The notes beneath the pieces are model-generated. The model was not told the DNA's origin and ran no database searches. It saw nothing but the letters and a program-made list of their open reading frames with translations. A stretch of 64,000 nucleotides of DNA from the NCBI RefSeq assembly GCF_000512205.2, contig NZ_CP006644.1:1668520-1732519 (forward strand), in the 5' to 3' direction. Origin of the DNA: Sphingomonas sanxanigenens DSM 19645 = NX02. Its GTDB lineage: Bacteria; Pseudomonadota; Alphaproteobacteria; Sphingomonadales; Sphingomonadaceae. Positions 9,107-16,705 of this stretch are shown here, piece after piece. The stretch's first letter is position 1. The number at the start of each line of letters is the position of its first letter. The position numbers and the translations under genes are program-made.

Positions 9107-12100
9107 GCGGGGAGGACCTGCTGCCACCGCCCGATCCGGCACCGGCGCAGCGCAGCCGGCGCGGGCTGTTCGGCTGGCTGTGGCGGCTGCTGCTGATCCT
9201 CGTCGGTTTCGTCGCCATATCGCTGTGGCTGATCGATACCGGCCCGGGGCATCGGCTGATCATCGACGGCATCGCGCGCATCGAGACGCCCACCGGCCTG
9301 CGCTTTCGCGTCGGCCGGATCGACGGATCGATCTATCGCCGCGCGACGCTGCGCGAGGTGAAGATCCTCGATCCCAAGGGCGTCGTGTTCAGCACGCCGG
9401 AGGCGCGGCTCGACTGGCGGCCGACCAAATGGCTCGCCAACCGGCTCGAGATCCGCAGCCTGACGATGGCGCAGGCGACGCTGCACAAGCTGCCGGAGCT
9501 CCGCCGCACCGGGCGCGCGGGGCCCATCCTGCCCGGCTTCGACATCCGCATCGGCGCGTTGCGCGTCGACCGGCTTCGCATCGCCGCCGGCGTCGCCGGG
9601 CCGGCGCGAACCGGGCGGCTGGCCGGCACGGCGGACGTCCGCAGCGGCCGCGCGATGGTGCGTCTCAACGCCACCATCGGCCGCGGTGACCGGCTCAACC
9701 TCGTGCTCGACGCCGAGCCGGATCGTGACCGCTTCGACCTCGATGCGCGGCTGGCGGCGGAGGCGGGCGGCGTCTTCGGCAAGCTGCTCGGGACCGACCG
9801 AACGGTCGCGGCGCGGATCGTCGGCGACGGGCGCTGGACGGCTTGGCAGGGGCGTGCGCTGGTCGATATGTCGGCGATGCGCGTCATCGACCTGTCGCTG
9901 GGCGTGCGCGAGGGCGCATATAGCCTGTCCGGCAGCCTCTATCCGTCACGCGTCAGTCAGGGCAAGCTGATGCGGCTGTCGGCACCGCGCATCCTCGTCG
10001 ATGGTATGGCGACGCTGGCCGCGCGGCGGCTCGACGGGCGCCTCGCGCTGCGGTCGCAGGCGGTGGTGGTGGAGACCGAAGGGCGCGTCGATCTCGGCGC
10101 CGGCGCCTATGACGATCTGCGGATCGATATCCGCCTGCTGCGGCCGTCCGCCCTTTTCCCGAACATGACCGGGCGCGACGTGCGCGGCCGCCTGCGCCTC
10201 GACGGCCCGTTCGCGACCGCGCGGTTCGATTATCTGCTCACGGCGCCGCGGCTGGCATTCGACAACACCGGCTTCGAGACGGTGCGCGCCGAAGGCCGCG
10301 GCCGGCTTTCGCCGGCGCCGATCGCGGTGCCCATCAAGCTCAGCGCCCGGCGCGTGACCGGCGTCGGCGACGTGGCGGGCGGCATCCTTGCCAATCTGCG
10401 CGTCGAGGGTCTGCTCAAGCTGACCGCCAAGGCGTTGACCGGGGATGGGCTGCGCGTCCGTTCGGACAAGCTGAACGGCAAGCTTTCGCTGTTCGTCGAC
10501 CTTATCACCGGCCGCTACGATGTCGGGCTGGCGGGCGGGCTTACCTCTTATCTGATCCCCGGGCTGGGCGTGGTCGACGTCAAGACCGAGCTGAAGGTCG
10601 TTCCCGGGCCGGGCGGGCGCGGCACGATGGTCGTCGGGCGCGGACAGGCATGGGTGCGGCGCTTCGACAATATGTTTCTTCGCTCGCTTGCCGGCGGGCT
10701 GCCCTATCTCGATACGCGGTTGGAGCGTGGGCCCGATCGCGTGCTGCACTTCAAGGGGTTGAAGCTCACCGCACCGGAACTGCGCCTGACGGGCAACGGC
10801 TATCGTCGCGTCGATGGCAGCTTCTTCTTCGAGGGCGGCGGCGAGCAGGCCAGATATGGCCCGGTCAAACTGACGCTCGACGGGCGGATCGAACGCCCCA
10901 AGCTGGATATCTTCCTGCCCAAACCGCTCGACGCGCTCGGCCTGGCGGACGTGCGGCTGTTGCTCGATCCGACCGCGCAGGGGTTCGACTATCGCGCCGC
11001 CGGCGGATCGACGCTGGGGCCGTTCACCAGCAATGGCCAGATCCTGCTGCCCAGCGGCGAGCCCGCGGTGATCCGCGTCGCCGACGTCACCGTGTCGGGC
11101 ACGCATGGGCGCGGCGACATCCGCTCCGATCCGGGCGGCTTCACCGGCCGCATCGACCTGACGGGCGGTGGCGTATCCGGACCGTTGCTGTTCGGGGTCG
11201 AGCGCGAACTGCAGCGCATCGAGATGCAGTTGCGCGTCGAGGATGCGCGCTTCGCGGGGCCGCCGGCGATCAGCATCCGCCGCGGCAATGCGAATATTGT
11301 GTTCCTGCTCGATCCGGACGGCATCTCGATCAAGGGCAGCGCGACCGCGCGCGGGCTGCGGCGCGGCGGCGTCAGCCTCGCGCGGTTCGCAGGCACCGCC
11401 GACCTCAAGGGTGGCAGCGGCACCGTGACCGCCGCCTTCGCCGGATCGCGGGGTCGCGCGTTCGACATCCAGACCAGCGCGCGCGTCTCCCCCGATCGGA
11501 TCGAACTCAGCGGGCAGGGGACCGTCGATCGCCGGCCGATCGCGCTCAAGCGCCCAGCGGTGCTGACCCCGGAAGATGGCGGCTGGCGGGTGGCGGAGGC
11601 GGCGCTGGCCTTCTCGGGCGGCGATGCGACGCTTTCCGGCCTGTTCGGCGCGACGCGCACCGAGGTGGAGGCGAAGCTTACCCGCATGCCGATGACGGTG
11701 CTGGACATCGGCTATCCCGGCCTCGGGCTCGGCGGCTATGCTTCCGGTTCGCTCAGTTACCGCCAGGCGGAGGGCGGGCAGCCATCGGGGCGGGCGGACC
11801 TCACGATCCGCGGGCTCAACCGGTCCGGGCTGGTGCTGTCGTCACGGCCGATCGACGTGGGCGTGGCGGCGGTGCTGACCGGCGGTTCGGCCGGCGTCCG
11901 CGCAGTCGCGGCGAGCGGCGGGCGCACGATCGGGCGCGCGCAGGCGCGGCTGGCACCGCTGCCGGGAAGCGGCGATCTCTTCACCCGCCTTTCGAGCGCG
12001 CCGCTGTTCGCACAGCTCCGCTATGACGGCGCCGCCGACACGCTGTGGCGGCTGACCGGTGTCGAGAGCTTCGACCTGTCCGGCCCGGTCGCGGTCGCTG

Positions 12101-13284
12101 CCGACGTGCACGGTACGTTCGACAATCCGCGCATCGACGGATCGGTGCGGACGACGGGGGCGCGGCTGGAAAGTCCGGTCACCGGCACGGTCGTCAGCAA
12201 CATCCAGGCGACGGGGCGCTTCAACGGCTCGCAATTGGTGCTGGATCGCTTCACCGGCGTGGCAGGGCAGGGCGGGACCGTGACGGGCACCGGCGCGTTC
12301 GATTTCGCAGCGGCCAATGGCCTCGGCATCGCGCTCGACCTGCAGGCGAACCATGCAGTGCTGCTCAATCGCGACGATATCGGCGCGACCATCACCGGGC
12401 CGCTGCGCATCCTCTCCGATGGCGCCGGCGGCACGGTCAGCGGCAATGTTGCGATCGATCGCGGCCGCTTCCGGCTGGGGCGTGCCGTCGCCGCCGAAGC
12501 GGTGCCGCGTCTCAAGGTGACGGAACTCAATCGTGCGGGCGAGGAGATCGAGCGTGCGGCGCCGCCGGCGCCCTGGAACCTCGATGTCCATGCCACCGCG
12601 CGCAACCGGCTGATGGTGACGGGGCTCGGGCTGGACAGCGAATGGCGCGCCGACCTCGACATCAAGGGCGAAGCGACGGCGCCGGCGATCGGCGGGCGCG
12701 CCGACCTGGTCGAGGGCGGCTATGAATTTTCGGGGCGCCGCTTCGACCTCGAGCGCGGTTCGATCCGCTTCACCGGCAGCGTGCCCGCCGACCCGGTGCT
12801 GGACATCGTCGCGATCGCCGACATCCAGGGGCTGAATGCGTCGATCCGGGTCTCGGGCACCGGGCAGAAACCGGATATCGCCTTCACCAGCACGCCGGCG
12901 CTGCCGGAGGACGAACTGCTTTCACGCCTGCTGTTCGGCACCTCCATCACCAATCTTTCGGCGCCCGAGGCGCTGCAACTTGCCGCGGCGGTCGCCTCGC
13001 TGCAGGGCGGCGGCACGGGGCTGAACCCGATCAACGCGGTGCGGCAGGCGGTGGGGCTCGATCGGCTGCGCATCCTGCCCGCCGACGTGACGACGGGGCA
13101 GGGCACATCGGTGGCGGCGGGCAAATATTTGACGCGGCGGACCTTCGTGGAGGTGATTACCGACGGACAGGGCTATTCCGCGACGCGGGTGGAGTTTCAG
13201 GTGACGCGCTGGCTGTCGCTGCTGTCGAGCATCTCGACGATCGGCCGGCAGAGCGTCAACGTCCGCGTCTCGAAGGATTATTGA
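9103..13284 (+). CDS. tamB: TamB-type translocation/assembly module protein (DUF490)
   Basis: Very long (1393 aa) envelope protein, anchored by an N-terminal helix (about residues 23-45) and running through the periplasm as a repeated beta-strand structure. The C-terminal DUF490/TamB domain is recognisable from DELLSRLLFG and the closing beta-rich VNVRVSKDY. It bridges to TamA in the outer membrane; the family is implicated in autotransporter assembly and phospholipid transport. The start is TTG at 9103, overlapping the tamA stop as TTGA; no ATG or GTG start fits the N-terminal membrane helix better, so translational coupling is likely. Confidence 0.92.
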   Translation: MSGEDLLPPPDPAPAQRSRRGLFGWLWRLLLILVGFVAISLWLIDTGPGHRLIIDGIARIETPTGLRFRVGRIDGSIYRRATLREVKILDPKGVVFSTPEARLDWRPTKWLANRLEIRSLTMAQATLHKLPELRRTGRAGPILPGFDIRIGALRVDRLRIAAGVAGPARTGRLAGTADVRSGRAMVRLNATIGRGDRLNLVLDAEPDRDRFDLDARLAAEAGGVFGKLLGTDRTVAARIVGDGRWTAWQGRALVDMSAMRVIDLSLGVREGAYSLSGSLYPSRVSQGKLMRLSAPRILVDGMATLAARRLDGRLALRSQAVVVETEGRVDLGAGAYDDLRIDIRLLRPSALFPNMTGRDVRGRLRLDGPFATARFDYLLTAPRLAFDNTGFETVRAEGRGRLSPAPIAVPIKLSARRVTGVGDVAGGILANLRVEGLLKLTAKALTGDGLRVRSDKLNGKLSLFVDLITGRYDVGLAGGLTSYLIPGLGVVDVKTELKVVPGPGGRGTMVVGRGQAWVRRFDNMFLRSLAGGLPYLDTRLERGPDRVLHFKGLKLTAPELRLTGNGYRRVDGSFFFEGGGEQARYGPVKLTLDGRIERPKLDIFLPKPLDALGLADVRLLLDPTAQGFDYRAAGGSTLGPFTSNGQILLPSGEPAVIRVADVTVSGTHGRGDIRSDPGGFTGRIDLTGGGVSGPLLFGVERELQRIEMQLRVEDARFAGPPAISIRRGNANIVFLLDPDGISIKGSATARGLRRGGVSLARFAGTADLKGGSGTVTAAFAGSRGRAFDIQTSARVSPDRIELSGQGTVDRRPIALKRPAVLTPEDGGWRVAEAALAFSGGDATLSGLFGATRTEVEAKLTRMPMTVLDIGYPGLGLGGYASGSLSYRQAEGGQPSGRADLTIRGLNRSGLVLSSRPIDVGVAAVLTGGSAGVRAVAASGGRTIGRAQARLAPLPGSGDLFTRLSSAPLFAQLRYDGAADTLWRLTGVESFDLSGPVAVAADVHGTFDNPRIDGSVRTTGARLESPVTGTVVSNIQATGRFNGSQLVLDRFTGVAGQGGTVTGTGAFDFAAANGLGIALDLQANHAVLLNRDDIGATITGPLRILSDGAGGTVSGNVAIDRGRFRLGRAVAAEAVPRLKVTELNRAGEEIERAAPPAPWNLDVHATARNRLMVTGLGLDSEWRADLDIKGEATAPAIGGRADLVEGGYEFSGRRFDLERGSIRFTGSVPADPVLDIVAIADIQGLNASIRVSGTGQKPDIAFTSTPALPEDELLSRLLFGTSITNLSAPEALQLAAAVASLQGGGTGLNPINAVRQAVGLDRLRILPADVTTGQGTSVAAGKYLTRRTFVEVITDGQGYSATRVEFQVTRWLSLLSSISTIGRQSVNVRVSKDY

Positions 13285-13428
13285 GCCCGGCTGTGATCGG
13301 TTCCACACGGGCGATCGATTCATCTCACCCGCTCAACCATTCGCCGCAATGCAGCACCGGCCCCCTATCCAGAGGCCGAACCTGCCGCCAGACATAGCCT
13401 CGACAAAGGGTCGAACGGGGGTTTCTTC

Positions 13429-13974
13429 ATGGTCCGGACTGTACGCGCTGCGTTTGCGGCGGCGGCTTTCTGCGCTCTGGCGATCGCGATGCCTGCGCAG
13501 GCACGCTTCTGGCAGTGCGCTCCGTTCGCCCGTGAAGTTTCCGGTATCCAGATCTTCGGCAATGCCGGCACCTGGTGGGACCAGGCAGCGGGCCGCTACG
13601 ATCGCGGCCATGAACCGGAAATCGGTTCGGTCCTGGTGTTTCGCCCGCACGGCAAGATGCGCATCGGCCATGTCGCGATGGTCAGCCAGATCGTCGACGC
13701 CCGCCACGTGAAGCTCACCCACGCCAACTGGTCGCGCCGCGGCGGCGTGGAGACCGATGTCGAGGCGGTCGACGTCTCGGAAGCCGGTGACTGGAGCAAG
13801 GTGAAGGTGTGGTACGCCTCGCAGCAGGGCCTGGGCCTCACCAGCTACCCCACCTTCGGCTTCATCTATGCCGTGCCCGGTGCGCCCGCGCTGCCCGCGA
13901 TCGACATCAGCCCGGCCCCCGCGCCGGTCATCCTCGCTGATGCCGGCGCGGCGATGACGGCGCTTCGCCGCTGA
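13429..13974 (+). CDS. Secreted CHAP-domain protein (putative peptidoglycan amidase/peptidase)
   Basis: 181-aa exported protein: signal peptide ending at MPAQA, then a CHAP (NlpC/P60-like) domain. The probable catalytic Cys is Cys30 in FWQCAPFAR and the His is His81 in RIGHVAMV; H98/N100 in THANW may complete the site. CHAP proteins hydrolyse peptidoglycan cross-links or amides. The domain begins right after the signal peptide and an Ala/Pro-rich tail follows it. Upstream is tamB (144 nt gap) and downstream the convergent protease gene, so it is probably transcribed alone. Confidence 0.82.
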   Translation: MVRTVRAAFAAAAFCALAIAMPAQARFWQCAPFAREVSGIQIFGNAGTWWDQAAGRYDRGHEPEIGSVLVFRPHGKMRIGHVAMVSQIVDARHVKLTHANWSRRGGVETDVEAVDVSEAGDWSKVKVWYASQQGLGLTSYPTFGFIYAVPGAPALPAIDISPAPAPVILADAGAAMTALRR

Positions 13975-14008
13975 TCGACGGCGGGCGCGCACGGCACTCC
14001 GGCCAATC

Positions 14009-14833
14009 TCAATCGACGTCGCAATAGATCTGCCGGATCGTCCCGTTCGCCAGCCAGCGTTCGAAGCGCTGGATCGCATCACCGGGACCCGCGATCGGGC
14101 GCGCAGCCCCGCCAGCGCTTCCGGCCAGCATCCTCAGCGCATCGGGGCGCGTGGTCAACACGCGGCCCCGCCGGTCGCTTCCGGCTGAATTGACCCCGAC
14201 GACGCGGCCATCCGCATCGAGCGTCGGGCCGCCGCTGATGCCCGACAGCGTCGTATCGAATTCGGGGAAGCGCGCTTCTTCCGCCCAGGCGAGCGTCGGT
14301 TCGGCGCGCCCGCCTTCGCCGCGCAGCGCGTTTGCCGAGCCGATCAGGCGGCTCTCGACGACCGCGGGCCGACCGCCGGGGAAGCCCATATGATAGCCGA
14401 CCGATCCCACCGGCGGCACGCGCGACGCGAGCGGCAGCGCTTCGGGAGCGGGCAGGCCGTCCTCGATCAACGCCGCGTCGGCGCTGGCGCTCTCGACGAC
14501 GCGGAAGCTCTGTTCGGCCTGTCCGGGGCCGAGCGCGAGGCCCAGGCGGTCGCAGCCGTCGACGACATGCTGGGCGGTCAGCCAGCGGCCGCGGCGATCG
14601 ACCGCGAACCCGGTCCCGAAGCTGTCCTGCACGCGGCCGGTCTGGTCGATCACATATTCGGGAAGGTCGCCGTCCGCTGGCGGGCGGCGGGGATTGCCGC
14701 CATCGATCACGCTGCGTTCGATCCGGCGCTGGCCGCCGGTACCGCCCTGGAACTGCGTGTAGAGCGCGACGAAGATGGTGAGCAGCACCAGCGGCAGGCA
14801 GCCGCAGCCGCCGCGCGGCGAAGATCGTGCCAT
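14009..14833 (-). CDS. Membrane-anchored trypsin-like serine protease (S1C-like)
   Basis: 274-aa protein with one N-terminal membrane segment (about residues 11-29) and a periplasmic chymotrypsin-fold protease domain. The triad is visible: His89 in TAQHVVDG, Asp119 in SADAALIE, Ser200 in SGISGGPT. No PDZ domain follows, so it is not a full DegP/DegS; FPGG and GVNSAG agree with HtrA-like proteases. Start ATG 14833 places the helix at the N-terminus. It begins 4 nt after the DUF350 stop, so the two are probably one transcript. A C-terminal Cys (QIYCDVD) is unusual. Confidence 0.83.
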   Translation of the reverse strand: MARSSPRGGCGCLPLVLLTIFVALYTQFQGGTGGQRRIERSVIDGGNPRRPPADGDLPEYVIDQTGRVQDSFGTGFAVDRRGRWLTAQHVVDGCDRLGLALGPGQAEQSFRVVESASADAALIEDGLPAPEALPLASRVPPVGSVGYHMGFPGGRPAVVESRLIGSANALRGEGGRAEPTLAWAEEARFPEFDTTLSGISGGPTLDADGRVVGVNSAGSDRRGRVLTTRPDALRMLAGSAGGAARPIAGPGDAIQRFERWLANGTIRQIYCDVD

Positions 14834-14837
14834 GGGT

Positions 14838-15251
14838 TCAGCCGGCGAACGCCGCGGCGGCGAACAGGCCGACTGCGAGCTTGATCGACGCCAGGAACAG
14901 CGCCGGGCCGATCTCGTCACGTTCGATCCGCTTGGGCAATTCGCGCAGGAACAGGTCGGTGGCGCGGAAGGCGGCGACCTGAACGATCAGGATCGCGACA
15001 CCCCAGATGATGATGTCGATCAGGTTGACCGACGCGTGGAGCGAGGCGGCCATCGGCATCGCCAGCCCCACCGCGGCGCCGCCCAGCGAGATCGCCGCCG
15101 CGCGATTGCCCGCGCGGATCAACGCCATCTCGTCATGCGGTGTCGTCCACATATAGATGGCCAGCGCCGCGACGAACACGGCGAGCGCCGCGGCAAGCTG
15201 GACCAGCAGTACGGGCAGGCCGTTGAGCAGGCTGTTGACGATCGGTTCCAT
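14838..15251 (-). CDS. DUF350 family membrane protein
   Basis: 137-aa integral membrane protein with about four hydrophobic helices and the two-repeat pattern of DUF350/YjfL-type proteins (one half ends near AAGLAM-like sequence, the next begins LIDIIIWG). Function unknown in the family. First gene of a two-gene unit with the serine protease; divergent from the intradiol dioxygenase gene. Start ATG 15251 leaves a compact, fully hydrophobic protein. Confidence 0.8.
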   Translation of the reverse strand: MEPIVNSLLNGLPVLLVQLAAALAVFVAALAIYMWTTPHDEMALIRAGNRAAAISLGGAAVGLAMPMAASLHASVNLIDIIIWGVAILIVQVAAFRATDLFLRELPKRIERDEIGPALFLASIKLAVGLFAAAAFAG

Positions 15252-15431
15252 CAATCCCCCTTGTGACGCATCCGTAGGCTCCATGCCGCCGGCGCGTCGG
15301 GCTGGCAAACGCGCAGTGTCGCGACGCGTTGCAGCGGTGGGCCGACGGACATATTGCCGCAACATCCCGAAATATGGTGGCAAGCGCGGGCGGCGATGCC
15401 GTGGTTCCATGCCAGAAGGAACCAGAGCCGA

Positions 15432-16346
15432 ATGAGCATTCGCAGCCAGCCCCCCATTGCCGTCGAGCCGCACGATCGCGGCCTCGCCTTCGACCTTGCC
15501 ACGATCGAGCGCCGCCGCATCGATCGCCGCCGCGCGCTCGGCCTGTTCGCCAGTGCCGGCAGCTTCGCGCTGGTCGGTTGTGGCGGCGACGGGAGCACGG
15601 AGGCGGACGGTACGGTGGTCGTCACGCCCACCCCGACGCCGACGCCCACACCAACCCCGACACCAACCTCGACACCCACGCCATCGGGCACCTGCACCGC
15701 CTATGCGACCGAGACCAACGGCCCCTATCCGGCGGACGGCACCAACACCTCGAGCGGCGCGACTTCGAACGTGCTGACGCTGAGCGGCGCGGTGCGCAGC
15801 GACATCCGCTCCAGCTTCCTGTCGTCGACGGCGACCGCCGCCGGCGTCCCCGTCACGCTGACGATCACCGTCGTCGATGCGAACAACGGCTGCACCCCGC
15901 TCGGCGGCTACGCGCTCTATCTGTGGCACTGCGACCGCGACGGCAATTATTCGCTCTACGACCTGCCGGCAGAATCCTGGCTGCGCGGCATCCAGGTGAC
16001 CGACGCCAACGGGCAGGTGACCTTCACCACGATCTTCCCCGGCTGCTATGCGGGGCGCTTCCCGCACATCCATTTCGAACTCTTCACCAGCCTCGCCAAC
16101 GCGACCGGCGGCCGTTACGCGCGGCTGATCTCGCAATTCGCGATGCCGTCGGCGGCGTGCACCACCGTCTATGCGACCGCGACCGGCTATACGAGCAGCG
16201 CCAGCCGGTTCGCCGCGGCCTCGATCGCCAGCGACAATGTGTTCGGCGACAACAGCAGCGCGCAGATCAGCGCGATGACCTTGACGATGAGCGGCAGCGT
16301 CGCGGCGGGCTATACCGCGACAGCGACGGTAGGCGTGGCGACGTAG
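15432..16346 (+). CDS. Exported intradiol dioxygenase-like lipoprotein
   Basis: 304-aa protein with an N-terminal DRRRALGLF twin-Arg region and a lipobox-like LVGC, so it is probably a Tat-exported lipoprotein. A (Thr-Pro) repeat linker (residues about 65-85) leads to a domain like the protocatechuate 3,4-dioxygenase beta chain. The metal-site signatures LWHCDRDGNYS and RFPHIHFELF supply His/Tyr and His ligands as in intradiol ring-cleaving non-haem iron enzymes. Exported members of this family are common but poorly characterised; the substrate is unknown and no other aromatic-degradation gene is adjacent. A GAAGGA ribosome-binding site precedes ATG 15432. Confidence 0.85.
   Translation: MSIRSQPPIAVEPHDRGLAFDLATIERRRIDRRRALGLFASAGSFALVGCGGDGSTEADGTVVVTPTPTPTPTPTPTPTSTPTPSGTCTAYATETNGPYPADGTNTSSGATSNVLTLSGAVRSDIRSSFLSSTATAAGVPVTLTITVVDANNGCTPLGGYALYLWHCDRDGNYSLYDLPAESWLRGIQVTDANGQVTFTTIFPGCYAGRFPHIHFELFTSLANATGGRYARLISQFAMPSAACTTVYATATGYTSSASRFAAASIASDNVFGDNSSAQISAMTLTMSGSVAAGYTATATVGVAT
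15624..15686 (+). repeat. Thr-Pro codon repeat
   Basis: About 21 codons alternating ACN and CCN (one TCG) encode the Thr-Pro linker between the lipoprotein anchor and the dioxygenase domain. The codons are mixed, so this is selected protein sequence more than simple slippage. Confidence 0.8.
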
Positions 16347-16705
16347 ATCCTGCGCATTGTCGCGCTAAGCGGGGCGAAAGTGACACATGTTACAGTGGAA
16401 CGCGGCTTTTCCAGTCCGCGAATTGGTGGCGTGCGGGCTGTCAGTTGCTGATTCGCCATGGGCTGGCGCCTGTGCCTGACCGAGCAATGCGCCGGCGTGA
16501 ATCGAGGACGGCGGGGTTCGCCGCGGCCGAAAAGCGCCGATTGCGACCGCGCTTGCCCAAGCGATCTCCCTGCGCGGACAAGAAGGCTTTGCGCCGCGCT
16601 TTCCTCAAACCATCGCCATTCCGTCACGCTCCTGTAAGACAGCGACCCTAGCCCCCGCGCGAAACCCGGCGGTTCCAGCCGGTAGCAACGACCGCAGGGG
16701 AAACC
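16347..16705. other. Intergenic region before receptor operon
   Basis: A 359-bp gap with no credible gene. It must contain the promoter of the downstream TonB-dependent receptor. The only marked structure is an ACATGT-centred imperfect palindrome at 16381-16394. Confidence 0.6.
16381..16394. promoter_or_regulatory. Imperfect palindrome, possible operator
   Basis: TGACACATGTTACA: outer TG/CA and inner ACATGT are symmetric, with mismatches at positions 3-4 and 11-12. It lies about 310 bp before the receptor start; no regulator is assigned. Confidence 0.25.
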
